A stretch of DNA of 41,488 bases from a bacterium BMS3Bbin09 (lineage in GTDB: Bacteria > Nitrospirota > Thermodesulfovibrionia > UBA6902). Where the stretch lies: NCBI GenBank assembly GCA_002897915.1, contig BDTS01000087.1, positions 1-41,488 of the forward strand, written 5' to 3'. Position numbers and translations under genes: made by a program. Positions 1-7,602 of the stretch are shown in pieces; position 1 is the first letter of the stretch; each line of letters begins with the position of its first letter. The notes under the pieces were generated by a model. The model had not been told where the DNA came from. It did no database searches and worked only from the letters and a program-made list of their open reading frames with translations.

Positions 1-231
1 GTAATGTCTGTTCTCTGTCTCGTACTCTACGTGCGCTGTCGCTATCGTTATCCCTCTGGCCTTTTCTTCAGGCGCGTTGTCGATCGAGTCAAATGCCCGA
101 AAGTCTGCTCCGCCCTTCATTGCCAGATATTTTGTGATCGCAGCTGTTAATGATGTCTTACCATGATCTACGTGACCAATTGTTCCTATGTTTGCATGCG
201 GTTTCGTTCTTTCAAATTTTGCTTTAGCCAT
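1..231 (-). CDS. tuf: Elongation factor Tu, N-terminal part (cut by window edge)
   Basis: EF-Tu is the GTPase that delivers aminoacyl-tRNA to the ribosome. The visible 77 codons begin [20 protein letters not shown] and contain the P-loop GHVDHGKT and the switch I region ending in [12 protein letters not shown], which is diagnostic. The start is fixed by a strong AGGAGG ribosome binding site just upstream (plus-strand 235-242). The rest of the gene lies outside the window. It follows four tRNA genes on the same strand, the common bacterial tRNA-tuf arrangement, so cotranscription with them is likely. Confidence 0.97.
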   Translation of the reverse strand, partial: MAKAKFERTKPHANIGTIGHVDHGKTSLTAAITKYLAMKGGADFRAFDSIDNAPEEKARGITIATAHVEYETENRHY

Positions 232-275
232 TTTCGCCTCCTGTTTTGACTATACGTTAAAACTTTTCTATTCAA

Positions 276-348
276 AGCCCATGACCGGGATTGAACCGGT
301 GACCTCATCCTTACCAAGGATGTACTCTGCCAACTGAGCTACATGGGC
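276..348 (-). tRNA. tRNA-Thr (anticodon GGT)
   Basis: A 73-nt cloverleaf reads on the minus strand. The acceptor stem is GCCCATG/CATGGGC, the anticodon loop TTGGTAA gives anticodon GGT, and the T-loop is GGTTCAATCCC. The 3' CCA is not encoded, unlike the three neighbouring tRNAs. It is the last tRNA before tuf. Confidence 0.95.
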
Positions 349-356
349 AATCTCAA

Positions 357-422
357 CAAGCACTCAGCTGTAAGCGATCAGCTATAAACTTTTCATGCTT
401 ACTGCTAACAGCTTATAGCTAT
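357..422. repeat. AGCTGTAAGC/ATCAGCTAT-type degenerate repeat in a tRNA spacer
   Basis: The spacer between tRNA-Thr and tRNA-Gly is built from AGCTGTAAGC, GATCAGCTATAA and AACAGCTTATAGC words that are partly self-complementary. A similar tract fills 655-730. No gene is seen in either. Confidence 0.4.
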
Positions 423-435
423 TCTCTATCTTTAA

Positions 436-510
436 TGGAGCGGGAGACGGGGGTCGAACCCGCGACCCTCAGCTTGGAAGGCTGACGCTCTACCACTGAG
501 CTACTCCCGC
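436..510 (-). tRNA. tRNA-Gly (anticodon TCC)
   Basis: A cloverleaf on the minus strand has acceptor stem GCGGGAG/CTCCCGC, anticodon loop CTTCCAA (anticodon TCC) and T-arm GGGTTCGACCC. The 3' CCA is encoded at 436-438. Confidence 0.95.
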
Positions 511-562
511 GTATCCAGCTATCTATATCAGAACTCCACTTATTAACAACCATCAGCAGCGC

Positions 563-647
563 TGGTGGAGAGGGGAGGATTCGAACCTCCGAAGGCGTCG
601 CCGTCAGATTTACAGTCTGATCCCTTTGGCCACTCGGGAACCTCTCC
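563..647 (-). tRNA. tRNA-Tyr (anticodon GTA)
   Basis: An 85-nt class II tRNA on the minus strand has acceptor stem GGAGAGG/CCTCTCC, anticodon loop TGTAAAT (anticodon GTA), a long variable arm, T-arm GAGGTTCGAATCCTC and an encoded CCA. Confidence 0.95.
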
Positions 648-654
648 TTCAAAA

Positions 655-730
655 GCTTTCAGCCTTCAGCTCTCAGCACTTAGCTTAAAGATTTTTACTT
701 CTGTTATTAGCTGACAGCTAACTGCTATAT
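655..730. repeat. TCAGC/AGCT-rich degenerate repeat in a tRNA spacer
   Basis: The spacer contains TTCAGCCTTCAGCTCTCAGC and TTAGCTGACAGCTAACTGC, the same word family as in 357-422. No coding signal is seen. Confidence 0.35.
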
Positions 731-731
731 A

Positions 732-807
732 TGGAGCCGATGAGAGGAGTCGAACCCCCGACATGCTCATTACAAGTGAGCTGCTCTACCAACTGAGCTA
801 CATCGGC
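732..807 (-). tRNA. tRNA-Thr (anticodon TGT)
   Basis: A cloverleaf on the minus strand has acceptor stem GCCGATG/CATCGGC, anticodon loop CTTGTAA (anticodon TGT), T-arm GGGTTCGACTC and an encoded CCA. It is the first tRNA of the tRNA-tuf run. Confidence 0.95.
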
Positions 808-866
808 ACACGATAACTATCAATAATCACTGTAAATTAACGCAATTATCCTGTGACAGAATAGCT

Positions 867-896
867 ACTATAAAAGAAAAATACCAAATTAATCAA
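867..896 (-). promoter_or_regulatory. Candidate promoter of the tRNA-tuf run
   Basis: On the minus strand TTGATT and TATAGT are separated by 18 nt, about 60 nt upstream of the first tRNA. The rest of the 808-1040 gap shows no gene and no clear terminator for oppF. Confidence 0.45.
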
Positions 897-1040
897 CCAA
901 TAATCCTAACATTATTGCATTTCTTTTGCAATATCCTTGCCTGACCTCAAAATAATGTTAAAAATCAGGGGGATACCAATATGAAAAATATTGTGCAATA
1001 AGTGCCCCGCTTCTATACTTTTGCCAAATTTTCGCTTGTT

Positions 1041-2042
1041 TCAGGAAATTCCGATCGGTGCTTTTGGGTTGGACTTATCAACAAGGTGACATCGGACCAT
1101 ATGCCCTTGAGAAACATCTTTGGGTTCCGGCCACTCGATCCTGCAGATACCTTCAGCAACAGGACACCTTGTATGAAAACGGCATCCACGCGGCGGCTCG
1201 ATCGCTGAAGGGACATCTCCCTTGAGAATTATCGGCTTCCTTTTCGCCGCAAGATCAAGGGAAGGATTGGCTGAGAACAGTGCAACAGTATATGGATGAA
1301 GCGGATTGGAATAGAACTCCTCTGTATCCGCGATCTCAACGATCTCTCCGAGATACATTGTCGCGATCCTGTCCGAAACATGTTCGACCACCGAAAGGTC
1401 ATGGGTGATAAATAGGTACGAAAGGTTAAGTTCTTTTTTCAGCTTTGCAAGGAGGTTTAGTATCTGCGCCTGGATAGAGACATCAAGCGCCGATACCGGC
1501 TCGTCGCATATGATCAGCCTGGGATTGAGTGAGAGTGCCCGGGCAATGGCTATGCGCTGCCGTTGACCACCTGAGAACTCATGCGGGTACCGGTTGTAAT
1601 AACCGGCCGAAAGACCAACCTTTTCGAGAAGCTCCCCGACCATCTCTTTCTTTTTAGCGCCTGTTGCTATCTTATGGGCACCAATGCCCTCGGCGATTAT
1701 ATTACCGACAGTAAGCCTTGGGTTCAGCGAAGAATACGGGTCCTGGAAAATGATCTGCACATTTTTCCTGAATTGACGGAGCTTCTCTCCCTTCAGGCTG
1801 AATACATCATCACCGTTAAAGCTGACCTCTCCGCCAGTCGATTCAATAAGGCGCAGGATGACCCTGCTCGCAGTGGTCTTGCCGCAGCCGGATTCCCCGA
1901 CGAGCCCCAGTGTCTCTCCCTCTTTTATATCAAAAGAGATATTATCAACCGCCTTCACATGACCGATGACCTTTGAAAAGATCCCCTTTGTGATTGGGAA
2001 ATACTTTTTTAAATTCCTGACCTCTAAAAGGGTATTATTCAT
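1041..2042 (-). CDS. oppF: Peptide ABC transporter ATP-binding protein, OppF/DppF type
   Basis: One of the two cytoplasmic ATPases that drive peptide import through OppBC. Walker A GESGCGKT lies at residues 49-56, the ABC signature SGGQRQR near 158, Walker B LIICDEP near 177 and the switch histidine in FITHD. The C-terminal oligopeptide-transporter domain keeps the Cys pattern CRFHTRCP...C...CH. In relatives such cysteines can hold an iron-sulfur cluster; that is family knowledge and not shown here. The length of 333 aa is normal. The ATG overlaps the oppD stop by 4 bp (ATGA), indicating translational coupling as last gene of the operon. Confidence 0.93.
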   Translation of the reverse strand: MNNTLLEVRNLKKYFPITKGIFSKVIGHVKAVDNISFDIKEGETLGLVGESGCGKTTASRVILRLIESTGGEVSFNGDDVFSLKGEKLRQFRKNVQIIFQDPYSSLNPRLTVGNIIAEGIGAHKIATGAKKKEMVGELLEKVGLSAGYYNRYPHEFSGGQRQRIAIARALSLNPRLIICDEPVSALDVSIQAQILNLLAKLKKELNLSYLFITHDLSVVEHVSDRIATMYLGEIVEIADTEEFYSNPLHPYTVALFSANPSLDLAAKRKPIILKGDVPSAIEPPRGCRFHTRCPVAEGICRIEWPEPKDVSQGHMVRCHLVDKSNPKAPIGIS

Positions 2043-3076
2043 CGGCTAATATTTAAAAACGATCCCGTGTTCGTCTTTTCCTTCCATAAATGTTTATCTA
2101 TCTTCCCCCTGAAGTGACAGGCAGCTGTATGTCCCTCACCGATATTTTCGAGAAACGGTTCCTGTGACCTGCATATATCCTCCGCGAACACGCACCTCGG
2201 CCAGAACTTGCAGCCACGCGGAAAGGCGAGCGGGTCAGGCACATTGCCGGGTATCACATAGAGATCCCTCTTCCCCCTGCCGACAACAGGTATCGATGTG
2301 AAGAGCCCCAGGGTATACGGGTGGCCCGGGTTACTGAATATCTGCTCCACCGGTCCGTATTCGACTATCTTGGACGCGTACATGATCGCAACATGGCTGG
2401 CCATGCTTGCAACCACACCCAGGTCATGAGTCACGAGCAGGATCGACATACCTAACTCATCCTGCAAAGAACGCATAAGGTCGAGTATCTGCACCTGGAT
2501 CGTAACATCGAGCGCGGTTGTGGGTTCGTCTGCGATCAGGAGATCGGGAGAACATGAAAGGGCCATCGCGATTATCACCCTCTGCTTCATCCCCCCTGAC
2601 ATCTGGTGCGGATAATCATCTATACGTATCTCGGGAGAAGGTATGCCAACCTTTTTCAGAATACGGAGAGTAAGCTCCCTCGCCTCAGCAGAGGTCTTGT
2701 GCTGATGGAGCATGATCACTTCCTGTATCTGATCCCCGATAGTAAACACGGGATTAAGCGAGGTCATCGGCTCCTGGAATATCATGCTTATATCGTTCCC
2801 CCGAATGCCCTGCATATCTTTTTCGGAAAGTTCCAGAAGGTTCTTTCCTTTATATATGATCTCTCCACCCGCTATCCTGCCGGGAGGCGACTCTATCAGC
2901 CGCGGGATAGAGAGGCACGTAACGCTCTTGCCGCACCCCGACTCGCCGACCAGGCCGAGCGTGGTCCCCTTCTTTATCTCAAGATCCACCCCGTCAACAG
3001 ACTTCACCACCCCGGCGTCCGTATCGAAATAGACCTTTAGATCTTTTATTTTTAATATTGCTTCGCTGTTACTCAT
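2039..3076 (-). CDS. oppD: Peptide ABC transporter ATP-binding protein, OppD/DppD type
   Basis: The partner ATPase of OppF. It has Walker A GESGCGKS near residue 48, Q-loop [12 protein letters not shown], signature MSGGMKQR, Walker [15 protein letters not shown] and H-loop LVTHD, then the C-terminal Cys-containing oligopeptide domain (CKFWPRC). At 345 aa it is slightly long, with a C-terminal tail [16 protein letters not shown] of no recognised motif. Its start overlaps the oppC stop by one base and its stop overlaps oppF by four, so all three form one transcript. Confidence 0.93.
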   Translation of the reverse strand: MSNSEAILKIKDLKVYFDTDAGVVKSVDGVDLEIKKGTTLGLVGESGCGKSVTCLSIPRLIESPPGRIAGGEIIYKGKNLLELSEKDMQGIRGNDISMIFQEPMTSLNPVFTIGDQIQEVIMLHQHKTSAEARELTLRILKKVGIPSPEIRIDDYPHQMSGGMKQRVIIAMALSCSPDLLIADEPTTALDVTIQVQILDLMRSLQDELGMSILLVTHDLGVVASMASHVAIMYASKIVEYGPVEQIFSNPGHPYTLGLFTSIPVVGRGKRDLYVIPGNVPDPLAFPRGCKFWPRCVFAEDICRSQEPFLENIGEGHTAACHFRGKIDKHLWKEKTNTGSFLNISR

Positions 3077-4239
3077 TATCTTTTCCTTAACCTCGGATTA
3101 AGCGCGTCTCTCAGCCCTTCGCCAAAAAGGTTGAACGCCAGCACAACGACCAGGATCGAGAGCCCCGGTATATATGTGAGCCACGGCGCGTCAAAGAGAA
3201 ACCTCTTGCCGTCTGAAAGTATATTCCCCCAGGTCGCGTGCGGCGGCGGCACTCCAAACCCCAGAAAGCTCAGCCCAGCCTCGGTCAGTATCGCACCGGC
3301 TATTCCTATTGTGGCGGATACAAGTACCGGCGCAATCGCATTTGGGATCATATGCCGGAAGATAATGCTCATGTCCCTGATCCCCATGGCCCTTGCCGCT
3401 GACACAAAGTCCTGTTCGCGAAGCGAGAGAAATTCAGCCCTCACAAACCTCGTCGTACCCATCCAGCCAGTAAGTCCGATCACTATCATAATATTGTAAA
3501 TGCTGGCCGGGAGTATGGCCACAACAGTTAGTATAAGAAAGAAGCTCGGAAAGCAGAGCATTATATCGACAAACCTCATTATCAGGCTGTCCACCGAGAC
3601 TGTATCAAAAAAGAAGAACCGCATTGCCCCCGGATCGCCGCTGCCTTTTACAGATACAAAATAATAAACTATTGAAAAAGATACGAATAACGCAGATGCC
3701 GTCATGAAGTTGATCGCCATCTCCTTTTGGCCCGAAATAAGAAAGACCATGGATGTAAAGAACGCGGCCATCGCGAGTAGCTGCATAAAATTTATCCTGA
3801 CATTGCCGTAGTAGCCGGCCAGGCCGCCCATTATGATACCGATAAGGACCGCTATGCCGACTGCCACGAAACCTACGGTCAGCGAGACCCAGGCCCCCTG
3901 CATCATGCGCGCCAGAACGTCGCGGCCGAGATCATCGGTGCCGAGCAGATAGATGCCGGCAAACGGCCTGTCTTCCGGCTTTACCATTTCAGTATCTACC
4001 GGAGAAACAGGTGGTAAAAGTTTCTCGGAAAGCCTGACCTTTGCGGGGTCAAGCACCGGGTTGTCGCCAACAGTTAATACAAGCCCTGAGACAGCCACAA
4101 GAAAAAATACGGTAAAAATGACGAGCCCCCAGAGGGCGAGCCTGTTCTTATTGAAAATCCTCCATGCCTCGGTAAAGCGCGAGACCTCTTCGGCCATCCC
4201 GAGGTGAAGGTCTGTTGTGTCGTTATCGTTATTTATCAT
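3076..4239 (-). CDS. oppC: Peptide ABC transporter permease, OppC/DppC type, with internal membrane insertion
   Basis: An inner-membrane permease. It has an N-terminal membrane segment near residues 35-57, then the permease core with the EAA-like loop SAARAMG...RHMIPNAIAP and the typical C-terminus GEGLRDALNPR. The usual family length is about 280-310 aa; this protein has 387. The extra roughly 70 residues sit after GYYG and before IMRFVDIM. They contain two hydrophobic stretches (LAMAAFFTSMVFLI and FMTASALFVSFSIVYYFV) that look like an added transmembrane hairpin. No strong ribosome binding site precedes the start, which lies next to a palindromic repeat. Confidence 0.9.
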   Translation of the reverse strand: MINNDNDTTDLHLGMAEEVSRFTEAWRIFNKNRLALWGLVIFTVFFLVAVSGLVLTVGDNPVLDPAKVRLSEKLLPPVSPVDTEMVKPEDRPFAGIYLLGTDDLGRDVLARMMQGAWVSLTVGFVAVGIAVLIGIIMGGLAGYYGNVRINFMQLLAMAAFFTSMVFLISGQKEMAINFMTASALFVSFSIVYYFVSVKGSGDPGAMRFFFFDTVSVDSLIMRFVDIMLCFPSFFLILTVVAILPASIYNIMIVIGLTGWMGTTRFVRAEFLSLREQDFVSAARAMGIRDMSIIFRHMIPNAIAPVLVSATIGIAGAILTEAGLSFLGFGVPPPHATWGNILSDGKRFLFDAPWLTYIPGLSILVVVLAFNLFGEGLRDALNPRLRKR

Positions 4240-4252
4240 ATTTTAAGCTCAC

Positions 4253-4280
4253 GTAGGGGCACGGCATGCCGTGCCCTTAC
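4253..4280. repeat. GTAGGGGC palindrome, core CACGGCATGCCGTG
   Basis: GTAGGGGCACGGCATGCCGTGCCCTTAC, a near-perfect palindrome, lies in the 46-bp gap between oppB and oppC. The same core recurs at 23477, 25292 and 26832. Confidence 0.9.
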
Positions 4281-4285
4281 AGTTA

Positions 4286-5245
4286 TTACAATCTTATCCT
4301 CGGGTCCACGACCATATATAAAAGGTCCGAGATAAAGGTGCCGATCAGTACCAGCACTGCGGCCATAAAGTTAATCGTCAGGATTATCGGATAGTCGCGG
4401 GCAAGTATCGCCTCATAACCCATCCTCCCCATGCCGGGCCACGCGAATATGGATTCGATGATCACTGACCCGCCGATCAATCCCGGCAGGATGAGTCCGA
4501 ACATTGTCACGAACGGGAGCAATGCGTTGCGGAATCCGTGTTTGTAATAGACCTGGTCCTCTGACAGCCCCTTTGCGCGGGCAGTACGAATATAGTCCTG
4601 GTGAATGACCTCAAGCATCTGCGCCCGGACATACCTTGAGAGCAATGCGATGCCCCCGAGCGCACCGAGTATCGAAGGGATCACAAGGTGCCATACCCTG
4701 TCCATTATCTGATAGATGCTATCTGCTCCGGACATGCCGAAGGTCTGCATGCCGATCACCGATATATTGAATGTCTTTACCACAAATATAATGAGTATAT
4801 AAGCGAAAAAGAAGCTCGGTATCGAGATCAGCACATACGCGAAAAAGGTCGACGTTCGGTCAAAAACAGAACCCCGGTTGATTGCGGCATGTATCCCGAC
4901 AGGAAACGAGAGACACCATGTAATTAATGTACCGACTATAAAGAGCCATAAACTGTTCTTGAACCTCTCGTATATCTTTCCGAGTACGGGCTGGTTGTCC
5001 TTCCATGACTTCAACTGCCCGGTAAAGAGATTCTTATAATAAAGATAGTACTGCTCATGCAGCGGTTTATCGAGATTGAACTCCTGCCTGAAACGCTGAA
5101 GGTCCTCGACCGTAAATTTCGGGTTAAGCGGGTCTATCTGGCTCGGCTCTCCGGGTGCAAGATAGACGACCAGAAAAGATATGATCGATATAAAAAAGAG
5201 CGTTACCAGTTTTTGAAAGAAACTCCTTACTGTAAAAGAGAACAT
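4286..5245 (-). CDS. oppB: Peptide ABC transporter permease, OppB/DppB type
   Basis: An inner-membrane permease that pairs with OppC. It has a first membrane segment at residues 13-30, the long extracytoplasmic loop ending in PVLGKIYERFKNS, then five further hydrophobic segments with the EAA loop TARAKGLSEDQVYYKHGFRN. The track gives 342 aa, but the first 23 codons translate a duplicated piece of the oppA 3' end. The ATG at 5245 (MFSFTVRSFF), preceded by GGAG at suitable distance, is the better start and gives the normal 319 aa. Confidence 0.92.
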   Translation of the reverse strand: MFSFTVRSFFQKLVTLFFISIISFLVVYLAPGEPSQIDPLNPKFTVEDLQRFRQEFNLDKPLHEQYYLYYKNLFTGQLKSWKDNQPVLGKIYERFKNSLWLFIVGTLITWCLSFPVGIHAAINRGSVFDRTSTFFAYVLISIPSFFFAYILIIFVVKTFNISVIGMQTFGMSGADSIYQIMDRVWHLVIPSILGALGGIALLSRYVRAQMLEVIHQDYIRTARAKGLSEDQVYYKHGFRNALLPFVTMFGLILPGLIGGSVIIESIFAWPGMGRMGYEAILARDYPIILTINFMAAVLVLIGTFISDLLYMVVDPRIRL

Positions 5246-5252
5246 AGTCTGA

Positions 5253-5312
5253 TCACTCCATTTCGAACACGGGATTTTCCGCTCACTCCATCCCAAACAC
5301 GGGGTTTTCCGC
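5253..5312 (-). repeat. 30-bp tandem duplication carrying the oppA stop codon
   Basis: Two adjacent 30-bp units differ at four positions. Each encodes AENPVF(G/E)ME followed by TGA, so the end of oppA is present twice in the same frame. The second copy separates oppA from the oppB ribosome binding site. Confidence 0.9.
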
Positions 5313-7361
5313 AAGTTTTATCCATTTATTAAAGTAAAAGGAATAATTGCCTGTCCGTGTAGGGGTTATCTTCTTGATCTCCTCTTCACCTGTCGGCAGT
5401 ACCTCTTTTATCACTATCTTTTTGTCGAGTACAGCTGTCCACCTGGTAACATACAAAAATGTATAAGGCTGTTCATCGGCTATGATCCTGTGGAGCCTGT
5501 GGCAGTATTCCACCTGTTTGTCATGATCATACTCCTGCCTGATCTTTACGATCAGGTCATCCGCCTCATTATTCTTGAAACCGACAAAATTCAGCTGTTG
5601 AGGATTTGTCTGGCTCGAGTGCCATATCTGGTAGAGGTCAGGGTCTATCCCCATGGACCAGCCGAGTATAAGCGCATCGAAGTTGCCGGTGTTCACGTGC
5701 CTGCCAATGAACACGGACCATTCCACTATATCGGTCTTCACGTCGATCCCTATCTTCTTCCATGAGTCCTGGGCGATCGTGAGGATGCTCTTCCTGATGT
5801 CATTGCCGCCGTTCGTAATAAGTGTAAAGGCGAACCTCTTGCCGTCCTTTTCGAGCCAGCCTTCGCTATTCCGGACCCAGCCCACCTCTCTCAAAAGTTC
5901 GAGCGCGCCTTCAGGGTCATAGGGCATGGGCTGTATTCCCCTGTCGTAATAGTCGGTCTGTTTTACGAACGGCCCGGTGATCCTCTCGGCCTGGTCATAC
6001 ATGACATAGTGTATGATCTTGTCTGTATCGATCGCCATGCCGAGCGCCTGCCTGACCCTCTTGTCCTTAAAAAGGTCACGGCGCATATTGTAGCCTATAT
6101 ATGAATAACCAAAAGAAAGTCCGGAAAAGTTTTGATACGCGGGATCGTTCTTGAGACGCTCCACCTGGTGCGGCTGCACCCCGTAGCTGTCCACGGCCCC
6201 TCCGTAGAATTCCATCTCCTGTGTCAGGAGGTCAGGCACTATCCTGTATGTATAACTCCTATAGTTCGGCGCACCTTCCCAATACCCTTCATTCCTGTCG
6301 AGTAAAATGTACTGGTCAGACTTCCATTCCCTGAAGACAAAGGGCCCGGTACCCACAGGATGCCGGTTAAAGTCGCTGTCCCTCATACTGAATTTTTCAG
6401 GGTCCTCTCCTTTGGCTTCCGCTTCTCTCTTCATGGCTTCGGAATTCAGGAGGTGCTCGGGGAGCATACCCATTCCCCAGGTCCCGAAGGCCGGAAAATA
6501 GAGCCTCTTATAGACAACCTTCACCTTATACCTGTCGATAACTTCGAGGTACTTGACCGGTTCAAAATCAGAGGTGCGGGGGGATAGGTTCTTCGGGTCC
6601 ATGATCGCTTCGTATGTGAATTTCACGTCCCCTGCATCGAACTCTTGCCCGTCATGGAACTTTACTCCCTTCCTGAGGTCAAAGATGATGACCGGGTTGT
6701 TTTCTGTCGCGGGAAGGACCTGAGAAGCGATAGCGGATAACTTGTCCTCATGCCCTGCGGTAAGCATCTCAATATGATCAACGGGCCGGAAGGTCTTAAA
6801 GTACCCCTTGCCAAGCACTTTTTCCATTTTCAGGAAAAAATTCTGGTCCACTTCCTTGAGCGTTACCTTGAACCTGTGAGGGGCTTTGAACCTGACCTTT
6901 AAATTTATTGGATCGGGACCAGGCATCAGGATCTCTGTCTCGCCCTTTTGCGGGGGGATTATCTCAACATCCTTTATATTGCCTTTTTGCGCTAGGAGCA
7001 GTTTTCTTACTGCCTCTGGATCGGATATCTTTCTGCCCTTAATTGCCACTTTGGGATTGAGATAAAAATAGACCTCTTCATAGATCTTCCAGCCCGTGGC
7101 AAGGCGTCCGCGGAACTTCAGATCCTCGTCCCTGTCGATCAGGCCGTCAAATACCTGGTCCTCAATGGTACTGCTGGCACTGTCAGCGCTTAATATGGGA
7201 TTCAGTATTCTTGCATCGCCTATGGACGCGGTGATAAATTCCTCCAGGCGGAGGGGGTTGCCCTTGACCTGTTCGTCATAGGTCGGCACCCAGAAAAAGG
7301 ATTGTAAAAGCAGCGCAAAGATGATAACCGGAAGAAGTATTAATACTCTTTTTATCAGCAT
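5283..7361 (-). CDS. oppA: Peptide-type extracytoplasmic substrate-binding protein (SBP_bac_5), enlarged
   Basis: The solute receptor of the transporter. After a hydrophobic N-terminus (residues about 5-27, no lipobox cysteine) it starts as a family 5 binding protein (ARILNPILSADSASS...VFDGLI). It resumes with the hallmark LRKGVKFHDGQEFDAGDVKFTYEAI and continues to GWSMGIDPDLYQIWHS. Between ATGW and LRKG about 130 extra residues are inserted, giving 692 aa against the usual 500-550. The part KISDPEAVRKLLLAQKGNI...EIIPP has a lysine-rich, non-hydrophobic look. It is probably held in the membrane by its N-terminus. It is first gene of the operon; substrate could be peptides or another family 5 ligand. 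Confidence 0.88.
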   Translation of the reverse strand: MLIKRVLILLPVIIFALLLQSFFWVPTYDEQVKGNPLRLEEFITASIGDARILNPILSADSASSTIEDQVFDGLIDRDEDLKFRGRLATGWKIYEEVYFYLNPKVAIKGRKISDPEAVRKLLLAQKGNIKDVEIIPPQKGETEILMPGPDPINLKVRFKAPHRFKVTLKEVDQNFFLKMEKVLGKGYFKTFRPVDHIEMLTAGHEDKLSAIASQVLPATENNPVIIFDLRKGVKFHDGQEFDAGDVKFTYEAIMDPKNLSPRTSDFEPVKYLEVIDRYKVKVVYKRLYFPAFGTWGMGMLPEHLLNSEAMKREAEAKGEDPEKFSMRDSDFNRHPVGTGPFVFREWKSDQYILLDRNEGYWEGAPNYRSYTYRIVPDLLTQEMEFYGGAVDSYGVQPHQVERLKNDPAYQNFSGLSFGYSYIGYNMRRDLFKDKRVRQALGMAIDTDKIIHYVMYDQAERITGPFVKQTDYYDRGIQPMPYDPEGALELLREVGWVRNSEGWLEKDGKRFAFTLITNGGNDIRKSILTIAQDSWKKIGIDVKTDIVEWSVFIGRHVNTGNFDALILGWSMGIDPDLYQIWHSSQTNPQQLNFVGFKNNEADDLIVKIRQEYDHDKQVEYCHRLHRIIADEQPYTFLYVTRWTAVLDKKIVIKEVLPTGEEEIKKITPTRTGNYSFYFNKWIKLAENPVFGME

Positions 7362-7440
7362 CTGATCTCTCTAATTATATTAAGGTCAAGGCTTATTTGC
7401 CTAAAGCTTCGCACCTGCCTTACCGATAACTACTAGTGTC

Positions 7441-7602
7441 ATGTACAATTATATGGTATTAAATACATCAAAGGAAAATCTGCCAAAAGACTTTATGTCT
7501 TATTACAAGCGCAACAAGAACGACGAGCTTCTTTTTGTCTGCATCAATCATCCGAAACTTATTGAGTACCTTGAAGCGCATCTCGAAAAAAGCCTTAACT
7601 GA
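7441..7602 (+). CDS. Hypothetical 53-aa protein or gene remnant
   Basis: This ATG-to-TGA frame is too short for the track. It encodes MYNYMVLNTSKENLPKDF... and FVCINHPKLIEYLEAHLEK. The C-terminal half looks like ordinary coding sequence and recalls the end of a hydrolase/deacetylase-type domain, but I do not recognise it. No ribosome binding site is seen. It is convergent with bioA and overlaps its stop by 8 bp. Together with the gene-less stretch 7362-7440 it may be the tail of a decayed gene. Confidence 0.3.
   Translation: MYNYMVLNTSKENLPKDFMSYYKRNKNDELLFVCINHPKLIEYLEAHLEKSLN

Noticed and set aside
5246-5314. Track start of oppB with 23 extra residues
   Set aside because: They come from the duplicated oppA tail. 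The ATG at 5245 has a ribosome binding site and gives normal length.
1041-7361. Nickel transporter (nikABCDE) instead of peptide transporter
   Set aside because: No nickel enzyme or NikR site is nearby, and the cores are generic for peptide-type systems. Substrate left open.
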